In this document: positions 1-9,500 of the stretch, in pieces | Layout: each line of letters starts with the position of its first letter | Position numbering within the stretch: position 1 is the stretch's first letter | NCBI GenBank assembly: GCA_016927855.1 | Contig: JAFGLV010000045.1 | Span: 1 to 64,000, forward strand | DNA length: 64,000 nt | Source: Sedimentisphaerales bacterium | Lineage (GTDB): Bacteria; Planctomycetota; Phycisphaerae; Sedimentisphaerales; Anaerobacaceae | Direction: 5' to 3' | Made by a program: the position numbers and the translations under genes | Notes under the pieces: model-generated | Seen by the model: only the letters and a program-made list of their open reading frames with translations | The model's database searches: none | Told to the model about the DNA's origin: nothing

Positions 1-1
1 A

Positions 2-85
2 TGCGGATGAGAGGAGTCGAACCTCCACGGGCCGAAGCCCACAGGCACCTGAAGCCTGCGCGTCTGCCAATTCCGCCACATCCGC
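2..85 (-). tRNA. tRNA-Leu (CAG anticodon)
   Basis: On the minus strand a complete class II tRNA folds. The acceptor stem pairs GCGGATG with CATCCGC, the anticodon stem pairs CAGGC with GCCTG around the loop TTCAGGT, and the anticodon is CAG (leucine). There is a long variable arm, and the T arm contains GGTTCGACTCC. The 3' CCA is not encoded. The acceptor 3' end lies two bases from the window edge, so any co-transcribed neighbour on that side is not visible. Confidence 0.95.
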
Positions 86-277
86 GGGAACTGGCGTTAT
101 TATGGCCGTGGGCTCGATGGACGTCAAGCCCCCGGCCCCAGAAATCTGCGTAGTCTCCCGCAAATGCAAAACCCAGGCAGGTTGGTCGGGGTAGATTTCG
201 GCGGTACAATGGCGCCATCAGCCAAGCCAGCCGGCCACAGGCAGGTTGGGACGATCCAGTTCGCAGGAGGCCGCACC

Positions 278-745
278 ATGGACGAGGTGATTGTGGTAGA
301 CGTGAAGCCCCAGAGGGTGGTCGGGATGCGTAAGCGTGGCACTTACGCCGAGATCGGACCGATGATCGTGAAGGTGCACGAATATGTGACCGCACACAAG
401 GCCAACATCGCCGGGCGTCCTATGTTTGTCTGTCACGAAACGCCCAGACAGGCGATGAAGGCCAACGAAGAGAGCAACGCGGATGTCGAGGTCGCTATCC
501 CGGTGGCACGAGAAGTTGAGGGGTCCGATGAAATTGCCTGCTATGACTTGCCCGGCGGACAAATGGCGCGGATCGTCCACAAAGGCCCTTACGAGCAATG
601 CGCCGCGACGTACAAGCAGCTTTTCACCTGGATCGCCGAGCAGCACAAGAAGATCGTCGGGCCGACGCGAGAAGTCTACCTCAATGACCCGCGAAAGGTC
701 CCGCCGGAAGAGATTTTGACCGAGATCTACGCGCCAATCGGGTGA
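278..745 (+). CDS. GyrI-like / AraC effector-binding domain protein
   Basis: This 155-residue soluble protein is a stand-alone GyrI-like small-molecule-binding domain, the fold used by AraC/MerR-type effector domains and SOUL/GyrI proteins. It has the typical opening of this family (VKPQRVVGMRKRGTY) and the late GPYEQ...Y motif, followed by the LNDPRKVPPEEILTEIY tail. The start is set at ATG 278 because AGGAGG lies 7 bases upstream (265-270). An in-frame ATG at 164 has no ribosome site and would add a tail without similarity. There is no DNA-binding domain, so it may bind or hydrolyse a ligand rather than regulate directly. The ligand is unknown. Confidence 0.8.
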   Translation: MDEVIVVDVKPQRVVGMRKRGTYAEIGPMIVKVHEYVTAHKANIAGRPMFVCHETPRQAMKANEESNADVEVAIPVAREVEGSDEIACYDLPGGQMARIVHKGPYEQCAATYKQLFTWIAEQHKKIVGPTREVYLNDPRKVPPEEILTEIYAPIG

Positions 746-829
746 CCCAAGCCAGCCCGAGGACGCGGCCACGGAATGAGGGGATCTGGTCGTCAACTAC
801 CTCGGCAGCATCAGCGGGGAGATGTATCT

Positions 830-1177
830 ATGCGGCGAACGACACTCAATTTCATCGTGGATGCGACGGCTTTCGCGAACCTGCTCTGTTTGGCGGCCAC
901 CGGGATCATTCTGAGGTTCATCCTTCCGCCTGGCTCCGGCGGAGGACACGGCTACGGCTATCGCGGCGGACGCGGGCCCGCCGAGGTCAGGGCGCTGCTC
1001 GGACTGGGCCGGCACGACTGGGGCGACGTTCACTTCGTGCTTGCAGCGGTGTTCGTCATTTTGATAGCCGTACACTTGTTCCTGCACTGGCGCTGGATCG
1101 TGAGCTGCGCCGCGACAATCCTTCTGCCCTCCCGCAACGCCCCGTGCGGACCCGAGGATGAGGCTCAAATGCCGTAG
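830..1177 (+). CDS. DUF4405-like small membrane protein
   Basis: The 115-residue product has two hydrophobic helices, at about residues 10-28 (ATAFANLLCLAATGIILRF) and 66-84 (VHFVLAAVFVILIAVHLFL). Between them is a Gly/His/Arg-rich loop with GGGHGYGYRGGRG. The HDWGDVHFVLA...HLFLHWRWI pattern is typical of DUF4405, which resembles cytochrome-b-like four-helix membrane proteins with conserved histidines that could bind haem. Start ATG 830 follows a GGGGAGATG purine-rich stretch. It lies 84 bases after the GyrI-like gene and may be co-transcribed with it. Function is unknown. Haem binding is an inference from the His pattern. Confidence 0.7.
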   Translation: MRRTTLNFIVDATAFANLLCLAATGIILRFILPPGSGGGHGYGYRGGRGPAEVRALLGLGRHDWGDVHFVLAAVFVILIAVHLFLHWRWIVSCAATILLPSRNAPCGPEDEAQMP

Positions 1178-1192
1178 CCGCCCAGCCTTGTC

Positions 1193-2635
1193 TCAGGTGA
1201 CATCTTGGCCGGAGCCTTCCCCGTGCTCTCTCCTGCGGAGGTGTTGCCAAGCCAGCGGCATGCCCAGAGCAAGGTAGGCACCGACGATGATGAGGTTGAT
1301 GGTCCCCAGGCTGACGTCGTTTATCGGGTCGTAGGACGACATCTGGCGGTAGGCAAGCATCCAGGCGTTCCAGCGAAGATTGACGGCCGCCAGTGTCATC
1401 AGGCCCAGGCCAGAGAAGGCTAGGAAAGCCGCTGACCAGAACCGGTCGGGACGACGCAGGCAGATGGTGGTCGCTGCCCAGAAGATGATGATGTCACAAC
1501 TGATTATCACCGCGAAGGAGGTCCAGTCGCGTGCCAGCCAGGTCAGCACAAGCAGCCAGGCGGACGGACCGAAGGTGCTTCCGGCGAAGCTGCCATAGAC
1601 ACCCGACCGGGTGATGCGCCGCGGCGTGTATTTGCACGGCCAATACGTGCCGTCGGCAATCTGAATCTGCCTTTGCCGCGCATTGCCCCAGAGAATGAGC
1701 GGAAAGAGAACGACGGAGAACGTCGTGAAGCACACCCAGTAGGACGACCTGGGAATGAGGCCAGTCAGCATCAGTACCAGCGGCACGCCGACCAACAGCA
1801 GCAGTGACACCCATACCAGAGCAACCATCTTGAGCACGAATCGGCGCTCACGCGGCGAGTCGGTATTCTTGATACTGCACCAGCAGCCAAATACCCCGCC
1901 CAGCAGGCCCAGGATCGGGCCCAGGATAGCGCCGGACAAGCCGGTCGCAACGAGTGTCTTGGCGGCCGGGGCGCCTTTGACGGTGGCGCCGGCCACGGCG
2001 GCGCTGGCAGGCGGCGCAATCAGCGCGGGCAAACCCGCAACGACTGCGACCGCGAAGGCCTTGCTCGGGCCGGAGCGGGTTAGCGTCTCTTCCACCAGCG
2101 AAGAGAGTTCGGCTCTGATGAGCTGACGACCCCGGTGGAGCCGTTGGCGGACGGCGTCCTCGGACAGGTCCAGGTCGGCGGCGACCTCACTGACGGACCG
2201 TTGGCGGCGGTAAAAGAGGATGAGCGGCTCGCGGTATTTCGGATCGATACGCCGGACCGCGTTCCAGACGACCTCCCGGCGCTCCTTCTCTGACGCGATC
2301 TCATCGGGCCCCGGCACGGCTGCGGAGAGCGGAGCCCCACGGTCCAGCCCGCCGACGTCTCTGCGGCTGCTTCGAACGAACGAATGCGAGAGATTTCGCG
2401 CGATCGCGCACAACCAGACGCGGAATTTTCCCAGACTGTCGAGTTGCCGTAGTCCTTTCCAGGCCCGGATGAACGTCTCCTGGGCCAACTCCTCGCTCTT
2501 GCCGATGTCGCCCGTGGCGCTGTACGTCAGCGCGCAGACCAAGGCCTCGTACCGCTGCACAACCAGTCCAAAGGCCTCTTTGTCGCCCGTCAGGCTCGCC
2601 TGAAGTAGCTCGGTTTCGCTGGTTGTGTCGTCCAT
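1193..2635 (-). CDS. ECF sigma factor fused to a C-terminal multi-pass membrane domain
   Basis: The 480-residue protein begins with a sigma-70 family ECF module. Region 2 is at about residues 10-80, with ELAQETFIRAWKGL and FRVWLCAIARN. Region 4 is at about 120-180, with PLILFYRRQRSVSEVAADLDLSEDAVRQRLHRGR. After residue 200 comes an Ala/Gly-rich helix and then about six further hydrophobic segments up to residue 460. A lone ECF factor is about 180-200 residues, so more than half of this protein is an added membrane domain. Start ATG 2635 is preceded by AAGGA. An upstream in-frame start at 2698 lacks a ribosome site. Planctomycetes are known for C-terminally extended ECF factors. The sensor domain may replace a separate anti-sigma factor, which is not found nearby. 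Confidence 0.85.
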   Translation of the reverse strand: MDDTTSETELLQASLTGDKEAFGLVVQRYEALVCALTYSATGDIGKSEELAQETFIRAWKGLRQLDSLGKFRVWLCAIARNLSHSFVRSSRRDVGGLDRGAPLSAAVPGPDEIASEKERREVVWNAVRRIDPKYREPLILFYRRQRSVSEVAADLDLSEDAVRQRLHRGRQLIRAELSSLVEETLTRSGPSKAFAVAVVAGLPALIAPPASAAVAGATVKGAPAAKTLVATGLSGAILGPILGLLGGVFGCWCSIKNTDSPRERRFVLKMVALVWVSLLLLVGVPLVLMLTGLIPRSSYWVCFTTFSVVLFPLILWGNARQRQIQIADGTYWPCKYTPRRITRSGVYGSFAGSTFGPSAWLLVLTWLARDWTSFAVIISCDIIIFWAATTICLRRPDRFWSAAFLAFSGLGLMTLAAVNLRWNAWMLAYRQMSSYDPINDVSLGTINLIIVGAYLALGMPLAWQHLRRREHGEGSGQDVT

Positions 2636-2737
2636 TTGCCGTTCCTTGTACGGGTCGGGCCATTTCGGCTCAATAACAAAGACTACACACCGGCCCAACA
2701 GGTGACAGATGCGGAGATCTGCGGGGGAATTGGGCGT

Positions 2738-2763
2738 GGAGGCGCAAGATGTCGCGTCTCTAC
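2738..2763. repeat. Small palindromic repeat (GCGCAAGATGTCGCGTCTC type)
   Basis: A 26-base imperfect palindrome with the arms AGGCGC/GCGTCT around AAGATGT lies between the sigma factor and HNH genes. It ends in CTAC. A closely related unit sits inside the rhamnosidase gene at 8915-8939, and a cousin lies at 9967-9991. Together they form a dispersed short-palindrome family in this genome. Confidence 0.6.
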
Positions 2764-2788
2764 AGACGGGCGCCGGGTGATGGCACGG

Positions 2789-3424
2789 CTACTTCAGTTC
2801 AACGGACCAGTAGGCATGGTCGAGGAACTGCTTCCACGAGCGGTAGCGGTCGGTGCCGAGGTGGACGTGCACGAGCGGGTTGTGCCTGGGCTTGACGGGT
2901 TCGCGGAAAAGATGCATGCCGGCCTGCTTGGGCGTGCGGCCACCCTTCTTGACGTTGCATTTGGCGCAGGCGCAGACGATATTCTCCCAGGTGGCTTTGC
3001 CGCCCATCGCACGCGGGACGACGTGGTCTAACGATAACTCACTTGTGGGGAAGCGTTTGCCGCAGTATTGGCAACGGTTGCGGTCGCGCGCAAAGATGTT
3101 GCGCCGGTTGAATTTCACCTCAGTGCGGGGCAGACGATCATAGAACAGCAGACGGATGATCCGGGGCACCGCAACGTAGAAATTGACGGTGGACACCCAG
3201 TCGTGGCTGGCCGGCTGGAACTGCCGACGGAACTGGCTGACCTCGCACCAACTGCGGAAATCGTAGTTGGCGTAGGTCCCCTCTTCGAACGAAACCACTT
3301 CCGCCAAGTCCCGGCAAAGCAGGGAAAAGGCCCGTTTGGCGCCAATGATACGGATCGCCATGTAGTGCTTGTTGAGCACCAGGACGTTGCAGTTGAGACC
3401 GGATTGACAGCTACCGCTAAGCAT
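2789..3424 (-). CDS. HNH endonuclease
   Basis: The 211-residue protein carries a C-terminal HNH nuclease domain with a structural zinc knuckle. C118-x2-C121 precedes the LSLDHVVPRAMGG motif (D133/H134), which is followed by N148 and then C153-x2-C156. The N-terminal 100 residues (KRAFSLLCRDLAEVV...) match the usual lead-in of stand-alone bacterial HNH proteins of this size. It cuts DNA with a single metal ion. Its biological target is unknown. It stands alone rather than beside an intein or a methylase, so a restriction role is not supported. The start at 3424 is the first ATG of the frame, and the ribosome site (GAAAGAACG) is weak. Confidence 0.87.
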   Translation of the reverse strand: MLSGSCQSGLNCNVLVLNKHYMAIRIIGAKRAFSLLCRDLAEVVSFEEGTYANYDFRSWCEVSQFRRQFQPASHDWVSTVNFYVAVPRIIRLLFYDRLPRTEVKFNRRNIFARDRNRCQYCGKRFPTSELSLDHVVPRAMGGKATWENIVCACAKCNVKKGGRTPKQAGMHLFREPVKPRHNPLVHVHLGTDRYRSWKQFLDHAYWSVELK

Positions 3425-3629
3425 AACGTTCTTTCGTCGTCCGTTACTCTGATCATACCGGCTCGGGGTCGTGAATGCAAGACGCCCGATAAAGACAATA
3501 CAGACCGACGAACGTTTCTCGGCTTCGAGTGTGACTCCTCCAGGTTGTCGCTTTCCCAGGGCCTGGCAAGGACTCGACCCAAGGGGGCGGCCGTGTCTGG
3601 ACGTGCCCCTCCCGCGACCCGGCGGCGGT

Positions 3630-3854
3630 CTACGTCGCCTGCTGTCTTGAAACGGACTTGAGCGTCACGTTTGCCGCGCGCGGCCCTTTTTCACCCTCGA
3701 CCACCTCGAACAGCACTGTTTCTCCCTCATCCAGCGTCTTAAACCCTTCGGCGGCGATGCTGGAGTAGTGGACGAAGACGTCGCGGCCGTCGGGTGCCTC
3801 TATGAAACCATAGCCCTTGCGTGGGTTGAACCACTTGACCTTTCCTTCCAACAT
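3630..3854 (-). CDS. Cold-shock domain protein
   Basis: The 74-residue protein is a single OB-fold cold-shock domain, in line with the usual 65-75 residues of the family. Both RNA-binding motifs are visible: RNP1 KGYGFIE (residues 13-19) and RNP2 VFVHYS (26-31), preceded by GKVKWFNP. It binds single-stranded RNA or DNA and acts as an RNA chaperone. The ribosome site AGGGAG lies about 7 bases before ATG 3854. It sits between an HNH nuclease gene and an HU gene on the same strand, but the spacing (about 110 bases to HU) leaves co-transcription open. Confidence 0.95.
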   Translation of the reverse strand: MLEGKVKWFNPRKGYGFIEAPDGRDVFVHYSSIAAEGFKTLDEGETVLFEVVEGEKGPRAANVTLKSVSRQQAT

Positions 3855-3965
3855 AAGACGCTCCCTGGCTAGGACTGGGCCGGACCGCCGCGTCTGGCGA
3901 GTGCCGGCCGCAGGGCCTGGCAGACGGTCGAAGCGAACCGGTACAGGCCGCTGAAGGCTCGCTCG

Positions 3966-4286
3966 TTAGAGTCCCTTCTTGGCTTGGGCCGATTCCGACG
4001 CCGACGCGCCGAGGTTCTCTCTCATCAGGCGGCCCATCTTAAATTTGACCGTGCGTTTCGACGGCACCTCCACACGTTCCAGCGTCTTGGGATTCTGAGC
4101 GGTGCGCGAGGCACGCGTTCTCGTCTCAAAAACGCCGAAGTCCCGGAACTCCAAGCGGTTATCCCGACACAATTCACTTATAATCTCATCAAGAAAAGCT
4201 TGAATGATGCGCTTGACCGAAACTCTCTTCGCCTGCGTCCGCTCGGAAATGCGGTCAATGAGTTCTTTCTTCGTCACTGTCGCCAT
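3966..4286 (-). CDS. HU/IHF family DNA-binding protein
   Basis: The 106-residue protein begins VTKKELIDRISERTQ and contains the conserved FGVFETRTRASRTAQNPKT stretch, which forms the DNA-binding arm with the minor-groove-inserting proline in the NPKT region. HU proteins are normally about 90 residues. Here the C-terminus carries about 15 extra residues ending in AQAKKGL. It bends DNA and organises the nucleoid. A sigma70-like promoter at 4517-4545 on the same strand would give a leader of about 220 bases. Confidence 0.93.
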   Translation of the reverse strand: MATVTKKELIDRISERTQAKRVSVKRIIQAFLDEIISELCRDNRLEFRDFGVFETRTRASRTAQNPKTLERVEVPSKRTVKFKMGRLMRENLGASASESAQAKKGL

Positions 4287-4516
4287 ACACTACCTCACTG
4301 GAAGGAAAGAGCGATTCGAGGACAGCAGCAAGACGCCGTTCCGCTCACCATTGTCCGACAACAGTCATCCGGGGTTCGTCCATCAGCACATTCCAAGCCA
4401 CCTGGAGTTCCCACAACCTTCTTGACCGCCCGCCCTCCGCCGTCCGCGTCGCCGGACGACCTCGCGGCACGCGCGGCACTGACCACCGGAACAGGAAGGA
4501 TGAACGCCTACAACCC

Positions 4517-4545
4517 ACTATACAGCAAAGACTTCTATGCCTCAA
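4517..4545 (-). promoter_or_regulatory. Sigma70-like promoter for the HU gene
   Basis: Read on the minus strand, TTGAGG and TATAGT are separated by exactly 17 bases. The predicted start point is near 4510, about 220 bases upstream of the HU start codon. Confidence 0.5.
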
Positions 4546-4673
4546 GCACATTTGCCCAAAATTTTGCTCGGTTCCGGCCCGCTGTCACCGGCTTGGTCGT
4601 CCGGCGTCCGGCACCACACTGCCAATCGCGGCCGGCGGCAACGGTCGCTGCCGCAAGAACCCCGACACGAGGG

Positions 4674-4702
4674 TTGACCGGCGCTGCCGGCGCGGGCATA
4701 AT
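4674..4702 (+). promoter_or_regulatory. Sigma70-like promoter for signal peptidase I
   Basis: TTGACC and CATAAT are separated by exactly 17 bases. The predicted start point is near 4709, which leaves a leader of about 145 bases before the ATG at 4855. Confidence 0.5.
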
Positions 4703-4854
4703 CATGGCTTTACGTGAACGCCGGCCGTCCAGGCGGCGCGAAGTCGGTCGTGCGCGCGACGCCGATCTGACGCCAGGGTCGTGTCGGGAATTCCGTTCCT
4801 CCCCGTCGCCGCTACGGGGCAGACCATTGTTGAGGACGTACAGGACTACGCTTA

Positions 4855-6510
4855 ATGGCTGCAAGCACCCCTCCCAGGGCCGGCAACAAAAGGCCCGTCC
4901 GAAAGAAGAAGGACCGAGCGGCGGAGATTGCCAACACCTTCGAATGGCTCATAACCGCTTTCATCCTGGCTTTCGTCTTTCGGGCCTTCGTCATGGAGGC
5001 GTTCCGCATCCCGACCGGCAGTATGGCCGATACGCTGATGGGTGCCCATTGGCAACTGCGCTGTCCCCAGTGCGGATACCGGTATGAGTTTGGCTATACC
5101 TCTCCAGGCCGGTCGCGCGGCGCGGAAGACACGATCCCGTTGGGGCCGAGGCCAGTGGGCCAGCCGACGCGCTGCCCAAGCTGCGGCTACTATACCCCTC
5201 CCGACGGCCAGGCCATGACCATCCCGGTCGCCAACGGAGATCGCATCCTCGTCTTCAAGTGTATCTATCAGTTCACCGATCCGAAGCGATGGGACGTGAT
5301 CGTCTTCAAGAACCCGACTGACCCCACGGAAAACTACATCAAGCGGCTGATCGGCCTGCCCGGCGAGACGGTCGAGATCGTCGACGGCGACATCTACATC
5401 AACGGCCAGATCGCGCGCAAGCCGGCCCAGGTGCAGAAGGAGCTCTGGATGCCGGTCTACGACAACGATTTTCGGCCGGTCAATCCAAACCTCCAAGGCG
5501 CGTTCAACGGGCACACCTGGCGCCCGCCTTTCGATTTCGGCGCATCGGCCTGGAAGATCGACGAGCAGAACCCGACGCGGCTGATCCTGGACAGGCCGGC
5601 CGACGAGATCAACACCCTGACGTACGGCGCGCCGTCGGCGAATGACTTCACGGTCGCGTACGCGTACAATGAACTGGGACTTCTGAGCCGCGCTCATGAC
5701 TGCAACGATTTGATGATGCGATTCTACGTCCGGCCGCAGGACCGTGAGGGCCAGATCGGCATATCGCTGACCAGCCATGGCGTGGAATACCAAGCCTCCG
5801 TTCGGCTGTCGGGCACAATGACGCTGGCCAAGGTCGAGGGGAATAAGCCCACGGAATTCCTCGCCATGTCCATCAAGCCACCTGCTCCAGGGGAATATAC
5901 GCTAATGAAATTCGCGGTCGTGGACCGTCAACTTCTCTTCGCCTTTGGTGACGCCGAGATGAAGAAGGATCTGGGTGGCGCCCGGCCCACTGATGCGCCG
6001 CAGCCGGCCCCCAAGATACCACCAGGCGGGGCGATCTTCGGCTCCGGCAAGCTGACGCTCTCCCACGTCGCGCTCTTCAGGGACATTTACTACACTGACG
6101 GCTCCGAGAATCCGGTGACGTCCGCTGAGCGCGCCATCGAAGGTAAGCCTTTCACTCTCAACGCCGACGAGTTCTTCGCCCTGGGCGACAACAGTCCGAA
6201 TAGCTCGGATGGGCGATACTGGCATCAGCCTGCCCCGGCCACCAAGGGAACGGAGCCGCCGCGAGCGGGCGTCGTGCCGCGCTACTATCTCGTGGGCAAG
6301 GCGCTGTTCGTCTATTGGCCCAGCGGATTCGAGTTCCCGTGGCCGGCCGCCTTGAAGATGGGTCTATTGAGTCACGTCGAAGCCAATCAGCGTAATGCGC
6401 CCTTGCGACTGCTGTACACGCTCGTCTCGCTGCGCTGGATCCCGAATTTCGGCCAGATGCGTTTCATCTACGGCGGCGAGAACGGCCAGGACCAAGAGAC
6501 GGTGGACTGA
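4855..6510 (+). CDS. lepB: Signal peptidase I with inserted zinc ribbon and beta domain
   Basis: This 551-residue inner-membrane peptidase removes signal peptides from exported proteins. One N-terminal membrane helix (residues about 32-47) is followed by box B, FRIPTGSM, with catalytic Ser56. The general base Lys163 lies in NYIKRLIGLPGE. Box E, ALGDNSPNSSDGR, is near residue 443. Two insertions make it about twice the usual 250-300 residues. The first is a zinc ribbon (C70-x2-C73, C107-x2-C110) between boxes B and C. The second is about 250 residues between DGDIYING and box E, rich in beta strands and containing DFGASAW...ILDRPADE. The core catalytic residues are intact, so it should be active. 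The following rhamnosidase gene starts 76 bases downstream and may be co-transcribed. Confidence 0.93.
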   Translation: MAASTPPRAGNKRPVRKKKDRAAEIANTFEWLITAFILAFVFRAFVMEAFRIPTGSMADTLMGAHWQLRCPQCGYRYEFGYTSPGRSRGAEDTIPLGPRPVGQPTRCPSCGYYTPPDGQAMTIPVANGDRILVFKCIYQFTDPKRWDVIVFKNPTDPTENYIKRLIGLPGETVEIVDGDIYINGQIARKPAQVQKELWMPVYDNDFRPVNPNLQGAFNGHTWRPPFDFGASAWKIDEQNPTRLILDRPADEINTLTYGAPSANDFTVAYAYNELGLLSRAHDCNDLMMRFYVRPQDREGQIGISLTSHGVEYQASVRLSGTMTLAKVEGNKPTEFLAMSIKPPAPGEYTLMKFAVVDRQLLFAFGDAEMKKDLGGARPTDAPQPAPKIPPGGAIFGSGKLTLSHVALFRDIYYTDGSENPVTSAERAIEGKPFTLNADEFFALGDNSPNSSDGRYWHQPAPATKGTEPPRAGVVPRYYLVGKALFVYWPSGFEFPWPAALKMGLLSHVEANQRNAPLRLLYTLVSLRWIPNFGQMRFIYGGENGQDQETVD

Positions 6511-6586
6511 GGACGGGAGGCCAGGGCAGCAACCTTGTCCCTTTTCTGTCATCCGCTCTTTACGCTCAAGCAATGGAGGCTAAGCC

Positions 6587-9500
6587 ATGAGAACGAGGAC
6601 GTTCATCCTGTGGGTCACAATCTCATTCGTGGGCTCATTCTACTGTGCCGACGCCAAGGCCTTTTTGCCCTGGTTGTTCCAGTCGGGCGGGCTGACGGTG
6701 GACAACCTGCGCTGTGAATATCGCGTCCATCCGCTGGGCATCGGCACGCCGGAGCCCCGCTTGAGCTGGACCGTCACGTCGAAGCGTCGGGGACAGGCCC
6801 AGACCGCCTACCAGATCCTGGTCGCAAGCAGCGCTAGGTCGCTCGCCAGTGGCACGGCGGACCTGTGGGACAGTGGCATCGTGACTTCCGACCAGACGAC
6901 CCAGGTGGTCTATGGAGGCGACCCGCTGACCTCAGGCGTGCAGTGTTTCTGGAAGGTCCGCGTCTGGGACCAGGACCGCCGGGGCTCGTCCTGGAGCAAG
7001 ACCGCCTCGTGGACGATGAGCTTGCTCAACCAGGACGAATGGAAAGCGCAGTGGATCGGCTTCGACGCGTCGCGCCGCCGCAGCCCGGTCCAGACAGCCG
7101 TCGATCTGTCCCGGGCCTCCTGGGTCTGGTATCCCGAAGGCGATCCCAAGACCTCGGCGCCGGTGGCGACCCGCTATTTCCGCAAAACGTTCACCCTTCC
7201 CGGGGCGCGCCGCGTCGAGTCGGCGGTCTGCGCCGCCACCGCCGACAACAGTTTCAAGCTGTACGTCAACGGCGTACAGGTCGGCGAGGGCACCAACTTC
7301 CAGCAGGCTTCTGTGGTGGACGTCAAGGAGCACCTACGCGTTGGTCGCAATGTTCTGGCTCTGGAAGCTTCTAACGTAGGAGACGCGGCCAACCCGGCCG
7401 GCGTGCTGGCGATCCTGAGGCTGCGCTTCGCCGGCGGCCAGCCCTCCGTCGTAGCGTCCGACCCGACGTGGCTGGCCTCACAATCCGGCGCGCCGGGCTG
7501 GACGGACGTCGAGTTCAGCGCGCGCGACTGGCGGCCCGTGATGGTCCTCGGCCTGCACGGCACCAGCCCCTGGGGCCGGGTGGACGTGGGCTCCGGCCAA
7601 TTGTTCCTGCCTCCGGCCCAGTTCCTACGCAAGCAATTCGTTCTGGACAAACCGATCAAACGCGCCACGCTGCTGGCGTCGGCTCTGGGCAACTACGAGC
7701 TTCACCTCAACGGCAAGCAGGTCGGCGACGCCTATTTCGCGCCTGGCTGGACCGACTACCGAATCCGGGTCTACTACAACACCTACGACGTCACGCAGCA
7801 GTTGCGCAAAGGCTCCAACGTCCTGGGCGCGATCCTGGCGGACGGCTGGTACAGCGGTCACATCGGCTGGGGTCGCAAACGCGACCACTACGGCCGGGAC
7901 CCGCGCTTTGCCGCCCAGTTGCACGTCGAGTTCACCGACGGCAGCTCCGGCCTGCTCACCACCGACGGGACCTGGAAGGCCGCGACCGGGCCGATCCTGG
8001 AAGCCGATTTCCTCATGGGCGAGACGTACGATGCTCGCGAAGAGATCGCCGGCTGGAGCACGACAAGCCTTGACGACGCGGATTGGTCGCCTGTCGATGT
8101 GACCGCGCGGATCGAGGCCCTGATAGAACCACACCCCGGCGTTCCGGTCGAGCAGTTCCAGACGATCCGGCCGGTGGGCGTGACCGAGCCGGCGCCGGGA
8201 ACGTTCGTCTTCGACATGGGAACGAACTTCGCCGGCTTCGTGAAGCTTAAGGTCGCAGGCGCGAGAGAAGGTCAGAAGGTCGTCCTGCGGTTTGCCGAAC
8301 GGCTCAATCCCGACGGCACAATCTACACTACGAACCTGCGCGGCGCTCGCACCACCGACACCTACATCTGCAAGGGCACCGCCAGGGAGACCTGGCAGCC
8401 TCGCTTCACCTTCCACGGCTTCCAGTACGTCGAAGTCACCGGTTACCCAGGCACACCCGGTCTGGGCGCGATTACCGGCGTCGAGTTGACCTCCGCAACG
8501 CCACCCGTCGGCGACTTCGAATGCTCCGACGAGACGGCCAACACGCTGTACCACAACATCTGCCAGACCCAGCGGGCGAATTTCATCGAGGTCCCGACGG
8601 ACTGTCCTCAGCGGGACGAGCGTCTCGGCTGGATGGGCGATGCCCAAATCTACGTGCGTACCGCGACCTACAACGCCGACGTGGCGGCTTTCTTCACCAA
8701 ATGGCTGGTTGACGTCGAAGACGCTCAACTTCCCAACGGCGCGTTCACCGATGTGTCTCCACGCATCGTGGCCGAGGGGGGCGGCACGGCTGCCTGGGGA
8801 GACGCCGGCGTGATTTGCCCCTGGACGATCTACCAGGTCTATGGCGACAAACGCGTCCTGAGCGAGCATTACGACGCCATGACCAAATGGATCGACTACT
8901 GCAAGGCCACCACGGAGACGCAAGATGTTGCGTCTCTACTGCGTCCGGCCCAAGGCTACGGCGACTGGCTCAGCATCCAGGCCGACACGCCCAAGGACGT
9001 GCTGGCCACCGCCTATTTCGCCTACAGCACCAAGCTCGTCGCCCAGACGGCGGAGGTGCTGGACCGGCAGGCCGACGCGATCAAATATCGAAAGCTCTTT
9101 GCCGACATCCAGAAGGCGTTCAACGACGCCTACGTAGCCGCAGACGGGCGCATCAAAGGCGATACGCAGACGGTCTACGTTCTGGCGCTGGCCTTCGACC
9201 TGCTGCCGCCGGAGCGGAGAGAGCAAGCGGTGCAATACCTGGTCAACGACATCCGCCATCGCAACTGGCACCTGTCGACCGGCTTCGTCGGCACCAAGGA
9301 CCTGATGACCACTCTGACCCGCTTCGGCCGGACCGAAGTGGCGTACAACCTGTTCCACAACGATACGTTCCCCTCGTGGGGCTTCTCGATCGCCCAGGGC
9401 GCCACCAGCATCTGGGAACGCTGGGATGGGTGGACGCCGGAGAAAGGGTTCCAGGATCCGGGCATGAACTCCTTCGCTCACTACTCCTTTGGCGCCGTCG

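Larger units (their letters stand above)
4287..4854. other. Intergenic region with divergent promoters
   Basis: This 568-base stretch between the divergent HU and signal peptidase genes has no convincing coding frame. It holds the two oppositely directed promoter candidates listed separately (4517-4545 minus, 4674-4702 plus). The A/T-rich core around 4505-4570 contrasts with the GC-rich flanks. A long plus-strand open frame crosses it but has no coding signature. Confidence 0.6.

Noticed and set aside
3984-5087. Long plus-strand open frame across HU and the promoter region
   Set aside because: It is antisense to the HU gene, has no domain, and covers the divergent promoters. It is a by-product of high GC.
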